Counted from the first letter of the stretch, positions 52,034 through 61,600 are shown. The stretch: DNA of 64,000 bases from Oerskovia enterophila (GCF_001692445.1 NZ_MAQA01000007.1:38962-102961); one strand, 5' to 3'. Translations and numbers: made by a program. The notes: a model not told the origin generated them from the letters alone.

Positions 52034-52477
52034 GTGCCTGCTGTCCCCGCCGCCCCGTCCAGCGCTGAGCCGTCGACCCCCGCCGCGCGACTCGTGCGCA
52101 GCCCCCGCCTGTCCGACGTCGCCGAGTACGCCTACGCGGCGGTCGTGCCGTCGGGCGTGCGGCTCGTCTACGCCGCAGGCGCGTGCCCGCTCGACGACGA
52201 CGGCGCGACCGTGGGGGCAGGTGACGTCCGGGCACAAGCCGCCCGGACCATGGCGAACCTGCGGATCTCGCTCGAGGACGCGGGCGCGACCTTCGCGGAC
52301 CTCGTCAAGACGACCGTGTACGTCGCCTCGACCTCCCAGGACGACCTCGTGGCCGCGTGGGAGGTCGTGCGCGACGCGCTCGCCCCGCACGACCCGCCGA
52401 GCACGCTGCTCGGCGTCGCTGCGCTCGGCTACGACGACCAGCTCGTCGAGGTCGAGGCCGTCGCGGCGGTCCGCTGA
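52034..52477 (+). CDS. RidA-family (YjgF) enamine/imine deaminase-like protein
   Basis: A 147-residue trimeric RidA-family protein: SGVRLVYAAGACPLDDDG, then QAARTMANLRISLEDAGATF and VKTTVYVAS are the usual strands and helix. The canonical active-site Arg of RidA appears near IPGR-like positions but the motif here differs (PPSTLLGVAALG), so it may belong to a Rid subgroup with another role. The GTG start at 52034 has GGAGAA upstream. Confidence 0.85.
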   Translation: MPAVPAAPSSAEPSTPAARLVRSPRLSDVAEYAYAAVVPSGVRLVYAAGACPLDDDGATVGAGDVRAQAARTMANLRISLEDAGATFADLVKTTVYVASTSQDDLVAAWEVVRDALAPHDPPSTLLGVAALGYDDQLVEVEAVAAVR

Positions 52478-52514
52478 CCTGCCGGCCCGGGCGCCCGGGC
52501 ATACCGTGGGAAGC

Positions 52515-53264
52515 ATGGACCACCCACCGCAGGCGCCCCTGACCCCGCTGACCGAGGACTGGACGCGGGCGCTCGCGGTCGTCGCTCATCCCGACGACAT
52601 GGAGTTCGGGGCGGCGGCCGCGGTCGCGCGCTGGACCGGGCAGGGCAAGACCGTGGTCTACACCATGGTCACGAGCGGCGAGGCCGGGATCGACGGGCTG
52701 GCCCCCGAGGAGGCGCGCGGCGTGCGCGAGGCCGAGCAGGTCGCGTCGGCCGCGGTCGTCGGCGTCGACGAGGTCGAGTTCCTGGGCCTGCCCGACGGCG
52801 TGCTCGAGTACGGTCTGCCGCTGCGGTCGGCCGTCGCGGCGGCGGTCCGGCGGCACCGCCCCGAGGTCGTGATCACGGGCAACTACCGCGAGACCTTCCC
52901 GGGCGGGATGCTCAACCAGGCGGACCACATCGCGACCGGTCGCGCCGTCGTCGACGCCGTGCGAGACGCCGGGAACCGGTGGGTCTTCCACGACCAGGTC
53001 GAGGCGGGTCTGGAGCCCTGGGGAGGCGTGCGGCAGGTCTGGGTCGCCGGATCCCCCGACGCGGCCCACGGCGTGGACGTGACCGGGACGTTCGACGCGG
53101 GCGTCGCCTCGCTCCGGGCGCACGCCGCGTACATCGCCGGACTCGGGTGGGAGCACTTCGACCCGGCCGAGTTCCTCGCGACCATGAGCCGGGCGGGCGG
53201 GGCCCGCATGGGCGTCGAGCACGCCACGGCGTTCGAGGTGCTGAAGATGGGCTGGGACGACTAG
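52515..53264 (+). CDS. PIG-L / LmbE-family deacetylase
   Basis: A 249-residue zinc-dependent N-deacetylase. The metal motif is AVVAHPDDMEFG (His and Asp-Asp near residues 23-26), with SGEAGIDG and a distal NQADHIATGRA His as further ligands. The family includes MshB and Mca of mycothiol metabolism and sugar deacetylases; the exact substrate cannot be read. It follows the RidA gene by 37 bp. Confidence 0.87.
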   Translation: MDHPPQAPLTPLTEDWTRALAVVAHPDDMEFGAAAAVARWTGQGKTVVYTMVTSGEAGIDGLAPEEARGVREAEQVASAAVVGVDEVEFLGLPDGVLEYGLPLRSAVAAAVRRHRPEVVITGNYRETFPGGMLNQADHIATGRAVVDAVRDAGNRWVFHDQVEAGLEPWGGVRQVWVAGSPDAAHGVDVTGTFDAGVASLRAHAAYIAGLGWEHFDPAEFLATMSRAGGARMGVEHATAFEVLKMGWDD

Positions 53265-53374
53265 CGCCGCACCGTGCCCCGCCGGGTCGCGCGTTCGACA
53301 GGAGCGCCGCGATCATCTGCCCTACCGTGTGTGAGGGGTACCCGCCCCGAGCCGGTCACGGGAAGGGCAGTGCG

Positions 53375-54892
53375 ATGAGCGACGCTGCGAAGGTTGGTGG
53401 GCAGGTCGGTGCCAGGACGGGCGGGGTGCTCGCGGCCACGTGCATCTCGACCCTGGTGGTGAACGCGAACACGTCGGCCGTCAGCATCCTGCTCCCGGCG
53501 ATCTCCGAGGACACCGGGACGTCCGTGACCACGCTGCAGTGGGCCGTGACCGGATACTCGCTGGTGGGTGCGGCGGTCATCGTCACGTCGGGCTCGTTGG
53601 GCGACGTGTTCGGCCGTCGGAGGGTCTTCCAGCTGGGGCTGCTGCTGTTCGTCGCGTCCTGCGTCATGATCGCGCTCGCCGGTTCCGGGGGCATGGTCAT
53701 CGCCGGGCGCGTGATCCAGGGGGCGGCGGGGGCGACCATCCTGGCCTGCGGGCTCAGCCTCCTCTCGGTCGCGAACTCGGGAGACGCCCAGCTCCGGGCC
53801 GTCTCCTTGTGGGGCGCGGCGGCTGCCGTGGGCGCGGCGGCCGGTCCGCTGGTCGGCGGCGTGCTCGTCGACGTGACCGGATGGCAGGGGCTGTTCTGGA
53901 TCGACGCCGGGATCGCGGTGCTCTGCATGGTCCTCACGGCGCTGACGGTCGCCGAGTCGAGGGATCCGGACCGGCCGAGGACGATCGACTACGCGGGCAC
54001 CGTGCTCATCGCGCTGACGCTGACCCCGCTCATCCTGGGTGTGACCAAGAGCGGCGACTGGGGCTGGTTCTCGGTGGCCACGCTGGGGTGCTTCGCGATC
54101 TCTGTCGGGGCGGCCGTCGCGTTCGTCGTCGTCGAGGGGCGGGTGGCCGTCCCGCTCGTTGACCTCGCGCTGCTGCGCAACCGCGTGCTCGTGGGTTCGA
54201 CCATCGCGATCCTCATCGGGGCGGGCACGATCAACGGCCTGATGTACCTCCTGAGCCTGTACTTCCAGGACCCCGCCACCTTGGGCTTCAGCCCGCTCCA
54301 GGCGGGGCTCGCGACGCTCCCGGCGACCGTGGGGCTCGTGGTGATCGCCCCGCTCGTGCCGCGGCTCGCGGCGAAGATCGGCGGACGGCAGACGATCGGG
54401 CTCGGGTTCGCCCTGACCACGGCCGGCTTCGTGCTCGTGGGCTTCGTCGACGCGTCGTGGCTCTACCCCGCATTCCTGCTGCCGTTGGTCGCGATCGCGG
54501 TCGGCATGGGCCTGTCCAACGGCCCTGCGTCGGCAGCGGCCACGGCAGCGGTGCCCGAGAACCAGGTGGGAGGAGCGTCCGGGATCTCCAACATGGCCCG
54601 GTACGTCGGCGCAGCGGTCGCGACGGCGCTGGCAGCCACCATCTACGGCAACGTGATCGCGTCCCGGACCGCGGCCGGGGCCGTGCAGGGTGACGCGCTG
54701 GCCTCGGGGTTGGCTGCCGCCGCGTGGATGATGGCGATCTTCAGCCTCCTCGGCGTGCTCATGGCGGTCGTGATGGGCCGCCACCGCGCGGCGAAGGGGA
54801 CGCTCGACGACGCCGCCGCGGCGGCCGCAGCGGTCTCCTTCACGTTGCCCACCTCGGCGACCGCGGGACAAACCGGGTCGGACCGGGGCTGA
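53375..54892 (+). CDS. DHA2-type major facilitator exporter (14 helices)
   Basis: A 505-residue MFS transporter with fourteen hydrophobic helices. It has the proton-antiport motif A region GSLGDVFGRRRVF after helix 2 and the motif C-like GPLVGGVLVD in helix 5, hallmarks of drug:H+ antiporters of the DHA2 group. The C-terminal tail is Ala-rich and polar. The ATG at 53375 has GGAAGGG upstream. Substrate unknown. Confidence 0.86.
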   Translation: MSDAAKVGGQVGARTGGVLAATCISTLVVNANTSAVSILLPAISEDTGTSVTTLQWAVTGYSLVGAAVIVTSGSLGDVFGRRRVFQLGLLLFVASCVMIALAGSGGMVIAGRVIQGAAGATILACGLSLLSVANSGDAQLRAVSLWGAAAAVGAAAGPLVGGVLVDVTGWQGLFWIDAGIAVLCMVLTALTVAESRDPDRPRTIDYAGTVLIALTLTPLILGVTKSGDWGWFSVATLGCFAISVGAAVAFVVVEGRVAVPLVDLALLRNRVLVGSTIAILIGAGTINGLMYLLSLYFQDPATLGFSPLQAGLATLPATVGLVVIAPLVPRLAAKIGGRQTIGLGFALTTAGFVLVGFVDASWLYPAFLLPLVAIAVGMGLSNGPASAAATAAVPENQVGGASGISNMARYVGAAVATALAATIYGNVIASRTAAGAVQGDALASGLAAAAWMMAIFSLLGVLMAVVMGRHRAAKGTLDDAAAAAAAVSFTLPTSATAGQTGSDRG

Positions 54893-54925
54893 ACGGTCGT
54901 GCCGGCTCCTCGTCGGCGACTGCGG

Positions 54926-54940
54926 TTCACGCGATGTGAA
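54926..54940. promoter_or_regulatory. Inverted repeat upstream of the permease leader
   Basis: TTCAC-N5-GTGAA, followed 5 bases later by another GTGTGAA. Possible operator about 70 bp before the leader peptide; the regulator is unknown. Confidence 0.35.
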
Positions 54941-55011
54941 TGACGTGTGAAGGGTTCCCCGGGCTGCACACTCGAACAAAGGCCTGACCGACGGAGTCGA
55001 CGGAGGCAGTC

Positions 55012-55047
55012 ATGACCACGCACACCCCCCTTCAGGAAGCGCGATGA
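55012..55047 (+). CDS. 11-residue leader peptide ORF
   Basis: ATG 55012 has GGAGG seven bases upstream and reads MTTHTPLQEAR, ending in a TGA that overlaps the permease ATG as ATGA. The strong ribosome-binding site and exact overlap suggest a translated leader that couples translation to the permease. No attenuator repeats or runs of one amino acid are seen. No family. Confidence 0.5.
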   Translation: MTTHTPLQEAR

Positions 55048-56516
55048 GCGCCGCGGACGTCCCCGCGGACGTACCCGTCGACGGTGCGGCGGCGGTCCCG
55101 GCCGCCCGCGCCCGCGCGACGAACACCCAGTGGATCTCGTGGGTCGCGCTGGCGATGATGACGACCAGCTCGGTCGCCAGCCTCCGCGCGGCGCCGACGA
55201 TGGCCGTCTACGGCCTGGCCTGCGTGTTCCTCTATCTGCTGCCCGCGGTCGTCTTCCTGCTGCCGACCTCGCTGGTCTCCGCCGAGCTCGCCTCGGGCTG
55301 GACCGGTGGTATCTACAAGTGGGTCTCCGAGGGCATCTCCAAGCCGATGGGCTTCCTCGCGGTGTGGTGCCAGTTCGCGATGACGATCTTCTACTACCCG
55401 AGCCTGCTCGGGTTCGTCGCGAGCACGCTCGCCTACGTCATCAACCCCGCTCTCGCGAGCAGCGGGGTGTGGACGGCCGCGGTGATCATCGTCGTGTACT
55501 GGTCCGGCGTCTGGGTCTCCTCGCGCGGCACCAAGGGGGTCGCCGGTCTCGCGAGCGGCGGGCTCATCATCGGGACCCTGATCCCGGGGGTCGTCCTGGT
55601 GACGCTCGGTGTCGTCTTCCTCGGTCAGGGGAACGAGTCCGCGGCGCCCATGACCGCCGACAACCTGCTGCCGGCCTGGGCCGGGCTCTCGAGCCTCGTC
55701 CTCATCGTCAACAACTTCCTGTCCTACTCCGGGATGGAGATGAACGCGGTCCACGTGTCGTCGCTGAAGAACCCCGGGAAGCAGTTCCCGAAGTCGATGT
55801 TCCTCGCGATGGGCATGGTGCTCGCGATCTTCATCCTTCCCGCGCTGGCGATCAGCTGGATCGTGCCGGCCGAGGAGCTCTCGCTCACGGCCGGCGTGAT
55901 GCAGGCCTTCGACGCGGTGTTCGCGAACTTCGGGTGGCAGTGGCTGACCCCGATCGTCGGGATCATGCTGGTCACGGCGTCGCTCGGTGGCATGCTCACC
56001 TGGCTGGCCGGTCCCTCCAAGGGCCTGCTGCTCATCTCCCGACAAGAGGGGTACCTCCCACCGTTCCTGCAGCGGCTCAACAAGAACGGCGTCCAGCAGA
56101 ACATCCTGGTGGTCCAGGGGATCGTGACCACCGTGATCGGCCTCGCCTACGCGTTGATCCCCGACGTCTCGAGCGCCTACTGGATCTTCTCGGTCATCAC
56201 GACGCAGGTGTACCTGATCATGTACCTGCTGATGTTCGTGGCCGCGATCAAGCTGCGTCGCAAGCAGCCCGACCACCCGCGAGGGTTCCGGGCCCCGATG
56301 CTCGTCAGCATGTGCGGCGTCGGCTTCGCGGCCTCCCTGGCGGCCCTGCTGGTGGGGTTCATCCCGCCGTCGCAGTTCTCCTCCGGCAGCCCGCTGGTCT
56401 ACTTCCTCATCGTGGGCGGCGGGGCCCTGGGCCTGGGCCTGTTCGTGCCGTTCCTGTTCTACCGGTTCCGCAAGCCGTCCTGGAAGCAGGCCGAGTCGAC
56501 GGAGGTGGCCTCGTGA
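55044..56516 (+). CDS. GadC-like APC amino-acid permease/antiporter
   Basis: A 490-residue APC transporter with about twelve membrane helices. The segments ASLRAAPTMAVYG in helix 1 and FLSYSGMEMNAVHVSSLKNP after helix 6 resemble the glutamate:GABA antiporter (GadC/YjeM) branch. The substrate is not certain, and no glutamate decarboxylase gene lies nearby. It is coupled upstream to the 11-codon leader (ATGA) and downstream to a single-pass membrane protein (GTGA). Starts at ATG 55044 behind CAGGAAG. Confidence 0.83.
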   Translation: MSAADVPADVPVDGAAAVPAARARATNTQWISWVALAMMTTSSVASLRAAPTMAVYGLACVFLYLLPAVVFLLPTSLVSAELASGWTGGIYKWVSEGISKPMGFLAVWCQFAMTIFYYPSLLGFVASTLAYVINPALASSGVWTAAVIIVVYWSGVWVSSRGTKGVAGLASGGLIIGTLIPGVVLVTLGVVFLGQGNESAAPMTADNLLPAWAGLSSLVLIVNNFLSYSGMEMNAVHVSSLKNPGKQFPKSMFLAMGMVLAIFILPALAISWIVPAEELSLTAGVMQAFDAVFANFGWQWLTPIVGIMLVTASLGGMLTWLAGPSKGLLLISRQEGYLPPFLQRLNKNGVQQNILVVQGIVTTVIGLAYALIPDVSSAYWIFSVITTQVYLIMYLLMFVAAIKLRRKQPDHPRGFRAPMLVSMCGVGFAASLAALLVGFIPPSQFSSGSPLVYFLIVGGGALGLGLFVPFLFYRFRKPSWKQAESTEVAS

Positions 56517-56959
56517 GCACACCGGCGGAGAACCAGCCGCGACACGAACGCCGATGGATCTACGTCGGCGCGTGCGTGATCCTCGTCGCCATGGGCGTGT
56601 GGGCGGTGCTCGCCTTCAGCGTCGTCCGGGAGACGGCACGTGCGCAGGACAAGGCCGACGAGCTGATCGCCGCGCTCGAGGACGCCGGCGCACGCACCCC
56701 CGACAAGGACCAGATCGTGCGCGTCCTCGGCGAGGACGGCGGCGCGACCTGCGCGAACCCGAACGAGGCGCTCAGCCGGGCGACGCTGCTCGCGCAGCTG
56801 GCCAACGGGGCCACCGGTCCCGGGGCCAGGCCCGTCATCGCCGACAGTCGTGTGGTCCAGGGGCAGCTGCTCATCATCGAGATCTACTGCCCCGAGGAGC
56901 TCGACGAGTTCCAGGCGTTCGTCGACGACCTCAAGACCGACGCGGTGACGGGGACCTGA
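56513..56959 (+). CDS. Single-pass membrane protein of the permease operon
   Basis: A 148-residue protein. Residues about 15-36 form one membrane helix (WIYVGACVILVAMGVWAVLA), probably an uncleaved anchor, and the remainder is an extracytoplasmic acidic domain with two Cys (ATCANPNEAL and IEIYCPEEL) that could form a disulfide. No named family recognised. The GTG start overlaps the permease stop as GTGA, so it is probably a partner or accessory of that transporter (inference). Confidence 0.75.
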   Translation: MSTPAENQPRHERRWIYVGACVILVAMGVWAVLAFSVVRETARAQDKADELIAALEDAGARTPDKDQIVRVLGEDGGATCANPNEALSRATLLAQLANGATGPGARPVIADSRVVQGQLLIIEIYCPEELDEFQAFVDDLKTDAVTGT

Positions 56960-56962
56960 CCG

Positions 56963-59257
56963 TCAGACGTCGGTGCTGCCCTCGCCCCACGGCGCGTCGA
57001 CCGGCGCGTCCTGCACGTCGGGGTCCAGCACCTCGCCGTCCGCCACGAGCCCTCGGGCCACCGTCGCCCCGGCGGCGCCTGCCACGACCGGCTCCCCGCC
57101 CAGCCACCGTGCCTGTTCGGCCGCGACGATCGTCTGCGCGAGCCGGGCCTCCGACACGTCGACCGCGCCGGGCAGCGCGTCGGCCAGGACGCTGCGTCGC
57201 GCGTAGGCGTCGAACAGCCGGGCCTTGGTCCCGAGGATCTCGACCATGCGCTCGTCGACCGTGTCGGCGACGAGCAGCCGGTGGACCTGCACGGTGCGCA
57301 CCTGACCCATGCGGTGGGCGCGTGCGACGGCCTGGGCCTCGGTCGTGGGCTTGACCTGCGGCTCGCACAGGATGACGACGGACGCGGCCTGGAGGTTGAC
57401 GCCGACCCCGCCCACGTCGATCTGGCTCACGAGCGCCCGGGGCGCGGGCGAGGCCGTGAAGTCGTCGAGGATCGTCTGGCGGGCGCTCGCCCCCACGGAC
57501 CCCGTGAGCGGTCCGGCGGCGAGGTCGCCCAGCGCGCGCACCACGAGGTCGACGACGTCGCGGAAGTACGTGAACACCACGACCTTGCGGCCGTTCCCCG
57601 TGGCCTCCTCGACGAGCTCGACGAGCCGGCGCACCTTGGCCGAGTCCTCGGGGTGGTCGACCGCGTACGCGGCGCGGCGCATGGCCATGAAGCTGCCCTC
57701 GCGCACGGCGGCACGGTAGGCGGCGCCGTCGGCCGGACCGAACGACTCCCACTCCTCGACCTGGACGAGCTCGGGCAGCTCCTCGAGCACGTCCTCCTGG
57801 TTGCGCCGGAGGTACACGGGTGCCACGGCGAGGCGGAACCTCTCGGCCCCCGCGGCGCCGTGCGCGGCGCTGACCTGCTCGGCGACGTCGGGCTGGAGGT
57901 AGGCCACGAGGCGTCGGAACTCCTCGACGCGGTTCTCCATGACCGTGCCGGTCAGGAACAGCACGTGCTCGGTGCGTCCCGCCCAGGCGGCCACGGCCTG
58001 CGACCTCCTGGCCTCGGGGTTCTTGACGTAGTGCGCCTCGTCGACCACGAGCATCGCGGGCGTGGGCAGGTCGAGCGGCAGGAGCCCGACCTGCTCGAAC
58101 GTCGTCACGGCCACACCCCCCTCGCGCGCCCACTGCGCGGCCTCCTCGGCACGCTCGGGGCCGTGGACGTCGAGCGAGCGCAGCGTGCTGTGCCGCCCGA
58201 CCTCGCGCACCCAGCTCGTCATGACGCTCGCGGGGCACACCACGAGGAAGTGCGTCGCGCCGCCCGCGGCGAGGTGCGCCATCGCGGCGATGGCCTGCAC
58301 GGTCTTGCCGAGGCCCATCTCGTCGCCCAGGATCGTGCGTCGCTGGGCGAGGGCGTAGCGCGCCCCGAACACCTGGTACCCGCGCAGGGACGCGGTCAGG
58401 AGGGACTGGTCGAGCGGCTGCTCGTTCACACGGGCCAGGAGCTCGGGCGGCAGGTGGCCCTCGGTGGCCTCGAGGTCGCGCCCGATGTCCACGACGTCGT
58501 CGAGCAGCGCGTAGTACGTCGCCGAGCGTGCCCGGAAGTCCGTCCACGCCTCGAAGGCGTCGACGGGCTCGGCCTGGAGGGCGCCGACGCGCCCTGCGGC
58601 CGCGACGGCCCCGGACTGCTCGGCGTCCCGGGTGAGCCGCGCAAGGTCGCGCACGGCGTCCGCTGCCCGACGGCGCCGCGCGGGCAGCGAGAAGAAGGAC
58701 CGGACCGCGCGGGTCGCCTCCTGGGCCGCGGCACGGTGCTCCGTGTGCCCCTCGAGGAAGGTGACGATCACCTGCCGGTGGACCGTGGCGGCCGCGCGCG
58801 CGGCGTCGAGCCCAGCGAGGGCCTGGACGAGTCCGGTCGTGAACGGGTCGCCCGGGGCGTCGTCGATCCGGAACCGCAGGGTCTCCTGGACGGCCTGCGC
58901 GATCTGCGCCGCGGCCGCGAGGCAGTGCGTCGCGGTCTGCGGCCCGATCCCGGGCAGCCGTTCGAGCCCGGCGGGTCCCGCGCGCAGCACGGCTCCGACG
59001 GTCGTGATGCCGCCGTCGACCAGGCGACCGACGCGCAGCCGCTCACCGCTGACCTCGCGCAGCCGCTCGATCCCGATCGCCGAGAGCTCGCCCAGGACCT
59101 TGTCCTCCTGGCTCGACCCGAACGCGGTGCGCACGTGCTCGCGGAACCGGGCCGGCGCCCCGGCGAGACCCGAGAGCAGCGCCGCGACCTCGTCGGCGAG
59201 CGCGACGACCTCCCGTGCCTGCTCGGGCGTCGGGCGGGGAGCGTCGGGCGCGGTCAT
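56963..59257 (-). CDS. SNF2-family helicase with helix-hairpin-helix region
   Basis: A 764-residue Swi2/Snf2 DNA translocase. The N-terminal third contains a helix-hairpin-helix-like segment (GLERLPGIGPQTATHC, about residues 108-123). The motor follows with Walker A GDEMGLGKT (about 309-317), DEAH (about 402), TGTVMENR, and in the second lobe VVFTYFRD and ARAHRMGQ. The C-terminal 40 residues are acidic. The combination suggests DNA remodelling or repair. The start is ATG 59257 behind AGGAG. Converges with the membrane-protein gene with only 3 bp between the stops. Confidence 0.87.
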   Translation of the reverse strand: MTAPDAPRPTPEQAREVVALADEVAALLSGLAGAPARFREHVRTAFGSSQEDKVLGELSAIGIERLREVSGERLRVGRLVDGGITTVGAVLRAGPAGLERLPGIGPQTATHCLAAAAQIAQAVQETLRFRIDDAPGDPFTTGLVQALAGLDAARAAATVHRQVIVTFLEGHTEHRAAAQEATRAVRSFFSLPARRRRAADAVRDLARLTRDAEQSGAVAAAGRVGALQAEPVDAFEAWTDFRARSATYYALLDDVVDIGRDLEATEGHLPPELLARVNEQPLDQSLLTASLRGYQVFGARYALAQRRTILGDEMGLGKTVQAIAAMAHLAAGGATHFLVVCPASVMTSWVREVGRHSTLRSLDVHGPERAEEAAQWAREGGVAVTTFEQVGLLPLDLPTPAMLVVDEAHYVKNPEARRSQAVAAWAGRTEHVLFLTGTVMENRVEEFRRLVAYLQPDVAEQVSAAHGAAGAERFRLAVAPVYLRRNQEDVLEELPELVQVEEWESFGPADGAAYRAAVREGSFMAMRRAAYAVDHPEDSAKVRRLVELVEEATGNGRKVVVFTYFRDVVDLVVRALGDLAAGPLTGSVGASARQTILDDFTASPAPRALVSQIDVGGVGVNLQAASVVILCEPQVKPTTEAQAVARAHRMGQVRTVQVHRLLVADTVDERMVEILGTKARLFDAYARRSVLADALPGAVDVSEARLAQTIVAAEQARWLGGEPVVAGAAGATVARGLVADGEVLDPDVQDAPVDAPWGEGSTDV

Positions 59258-59400
59258 CGGGCGGGAACTCCTGGGGGCGTCGGCGGGGAGCACGGACTCT
59301 CGACGAGGATCGGCGGTCGCGGTGCCACGGATCGAGAGGCTCCGTGACGCTATCACCGCGTCGCATCACCTCCGCTCCCTGCGACCCGGCTGGCAGACGA

Positions 59401-59451
59401 CGAACCCGAGGGGGTCGGGCAACTCGGAGTTGCCCGACCCCCTCGGGTTCG
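59401..59451. terminator. 24-bp perfect hairpin terminator
   Basis: Arms 59401-59424 and 59428-59451 with a 3-nt loop, located directly after the fadB stop and before the helicase promoter; terminates the fadAB transcript. Confidence 0.8.
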
Positions 59452-59473
59452 GCAGTCAGTGGCGAGCTGCGCG

Positions 59474-61600
59474 TCAGGCGACCTGCGCCGGGACGTTCGC
59501 GACGCCGTCGGGCAGGAGACGGCGGCCCAGGACCTTCTCCGTGTAGCCCGTCCGGTCCAGGTACGGCGTGATGCCGCCGTCGTGGAACGGCCAGCCCGCA
59601 CCCAGGATCATGCAGAGGTCGATCTGCTCGGGGCCCTGGACGACACCCTCGTCGAGCATGTGGCCGATCTCTGTGGTCAGGGCCACCAGGACGGCGTCGA
59701 GCACGCCTGCTTCGTCGAGCGCGCCCGGTCCGCAGGCCTCGCCCGTGCCGAAGTACGCCTGGATCGACGGGTCGACGCTCGCGGGGATGCCGCGCGCCGG
59801 GGCCGGCAGGACGACCTTGGTGCCCTCGGCCACGAGCTTCTCGAGCCCGGGGGAGGACGGGAAGCGGTCGCCCAGGTCCTCGCGCAGCGAGGTCAGGACG
59901 TGCAGGCCCACGGCGGGGCCCACGAGGTCGAAGAGCGCGAACGGACCCATGGGCAGGCCCAGGGGACGCAGCGCACGGTCGGCGACCTCGACCGAGGTGC
60001 CGTTCTCGACGGCCTCCACGATCTTGCCCAGGAGCAGCACGAGCAGGCGGTTGACCACGAAGCCCGGGCGGTCGGCGACGCCCACCGCGGTCTTGCGCAG
60101 GGCCTTGGAGACCGCGAAGGCCGTGGCGAGGGCCTCGTCCGAGGTCTTCTCGGCCCGGACGACCTCCACGAGCGGCATCTGCGCGACGGGGTTGAAGAAG
60201 TGCAGCCCCACGACCCGCTCGGGGTGTGCCAGGTCCGCGGCCATCTCGGTCACGGACAGGGCCGAGGTGTTGGTCGCGAGGATCGTGTCGGGGCCGATGA
60301 TGCCCTCGAGCTCGGCGAAGACCTTCTTCTTGAGCCCCAGGACCTCGGTCACCGCCTCGATCACGAAGTCGCAGCGCGAGAACTCGGTGATGTCCGTGGT
60401 CCCGTGGACAGAGGACAGGACCTTGGCCCCCGTGTCCTTGCTCATCCGGCCCGTCGTGACGAGCTTCTCGACCGTCGTGCGGACGTAGTCGAGCCCATGC
60501 TGCACGCGCTCGGCGTCGAGGTCGCGCATCGTCACGGGCACGCCCAGGCGCTGTGCGAACAGCAGCGCGAGCTGAGCCGCCATGAGCCCCGCGCCCACGA
60601 TCCCGACCGAGGTGACCGGGCGGGCGAGCTTCGGGTCCGGGGCGCCCGCGGGGCGCTTGCCGTGCGAGACGAGCTGGAACGCGTAGACGCTCGCACGCAT
60701 CTCGTCGGACATGATGAGGTCCGCCAGGGCCTCGTCCTCGGCCGCGAAGGCCTCGTCCTTGGTCGCGGTGCGTGCCGCAGCCAGGAGGTCGAGCGCCCGG
60801 TAGGGCGCGGGCCGCGACCCGTGCACGACGGCGTCGAGCTGCTTGCGCGCACCGGCGACGACCGCGTCCCACACCGGGACCGGGTCGAGCTCGCGGCGCT
60901 CGACGACCGTGGTGCCGCGCACGACGTCGGCGGTCCAGCGGATCGAGGACTCGAGGAAGTCCGGCGCCTCGAACAGCGCGTCGGCCAGGCCGATCTCGAA
61001 GGCCTCCTTGGCCTTGAACGGCTTGTTGGCGCTCGGGCGCGTGAGGATGACGTCCATGGCCTTCTCGATGCCCACGAGGCGTGGCACGAGGTAGGCGCCG
61101 CCCCAGCCCGGGACCAGGCCGAGGCCGACCTCGGGGAGCGCGAGCGCGGGGGCGTCGGTCGCGACGGTGCGGTAGTCGCAGTTGAGCGCGACCTCGAGGC
61201 CGCCGCCCAGGGCCAGGCCGTTGACGTAGGCGAACGTCGGGACGCCCATCTCTCCGAGCCGGCGGTAGGCCGCGTGGCCGCTGCGGCCCAGCTCGAGGGC
61301 CTCCTCGCGCGTGCGGACGCCTGCGACCTGCGTGAGGTCGGCGCCCGCGGCGAGGAAGTAGGGCTTGCCCGTCACGGCGACGGCCGCGATCTCGCCGCGC
61401 GCCGCGCGGGCCTGGAGCGCGGTCAGCGCTGCCGTGAGCTCGGCGATGCCCTCGGGCCCGAGCGTCGTGGGCTTGGTGTGGTCCAGGCCGTTGTCGAGCG
61501 TCAGGAGCGCGAGCGTGCCCGCGCCGCCCGGCAGCTCGACGTCGCGGACGAGGGAGTGGGTCACGCGCTCGGCACGGGGCGTGGTGGTCTGGGTGCTCAT
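59474..61600 (-). CDS. fadB: Trifunctional-type enoyl-CoA hydratase / 3-hydroxyacyl-CoA dehydrogenase (FadB)
   Basis: A 708-residue bifunctional beta-oxidation enzyme. The N-terminal crotonase domain (about residues 10-230) has the oxyanion-hole signatures GKPYFLAAGADL and NGLALGGGLEVALNCDYR. The dehydrogenase domain starts near 335 with the NAD-binding GIVGAGLMAAQLA and has the catalytic His in GLHFFNPVAQMPLVEV; a second C-terminal dehydrogenase fold follows. It forms an operon with the thiolase gene 3 bp upstream, so together they carry out three of the four beta-oxidation steps. Confidence 0.93.
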   Translation of the reverse strand: MSTQTTTPRAERVTHSLVRDVELPGGAGTLALLTLDNGLDHTKPTTLGPEGIAELTAALTALQARAARGEIAAVAVTGKPYFLAAGADLTQVAGVRTREEALELGRSGHAAYRRLGEMGVPTFAYVNGLALGGGLEVALNCDYRTVATDAPALALPEVGLGLVPGWGGAYLVPRLVGIEKAMDVILTRPSANKPFKAKEAFEIGLADALFEAPDFLESSIRWTADVVRGTTVVERRELDPVPVWDAVVAGARKQLDAVVHGSRPAPYRALDLLAAARTATKDEAFAAEDEALADLIMSDEMRASVYAFQLVSHGKRPAGAPDPKLARPVTSVGIVGAGLMAAQLALLFAQRLGVPVTMRDLDAERVQHGLDYVRTTVEKLVTTGRMSKDTGAKVLSSVHGTTDITEFSRCDFVIEAVTEVLGLKKKVFAELEGIIGPDTILATNTSALSVTEMAADLAHPERVVGLHFFNPVAQMPLVEVVRAEKTSDEALATAFAVSKALRKTAVGVADRPGFVVNRLLVLLLGKIVEAVENGTSVEVADRALRPLGLPMGPFALFDLVGPAVGLHVLTSLREDLGDRFPSSPGLEKLVAEGTKVVLPAPARGIPASVDPSIQAYFGTGEACGPGALDEAGVLDAVLVALTTEIGHMLDEGVVQGPEQIDLCMILGAGWPFHDGGITPYLDRTGYTEKVLGRRLLPDGVANVPAQVA

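Noticed and set aside
55012..55047. Leader ORF as a relic of a gadB gene
   Set aside because: Eleven residues with an intact ribosome-binding site and no pyridoxal-enzyme sequence around it do not support a relic.
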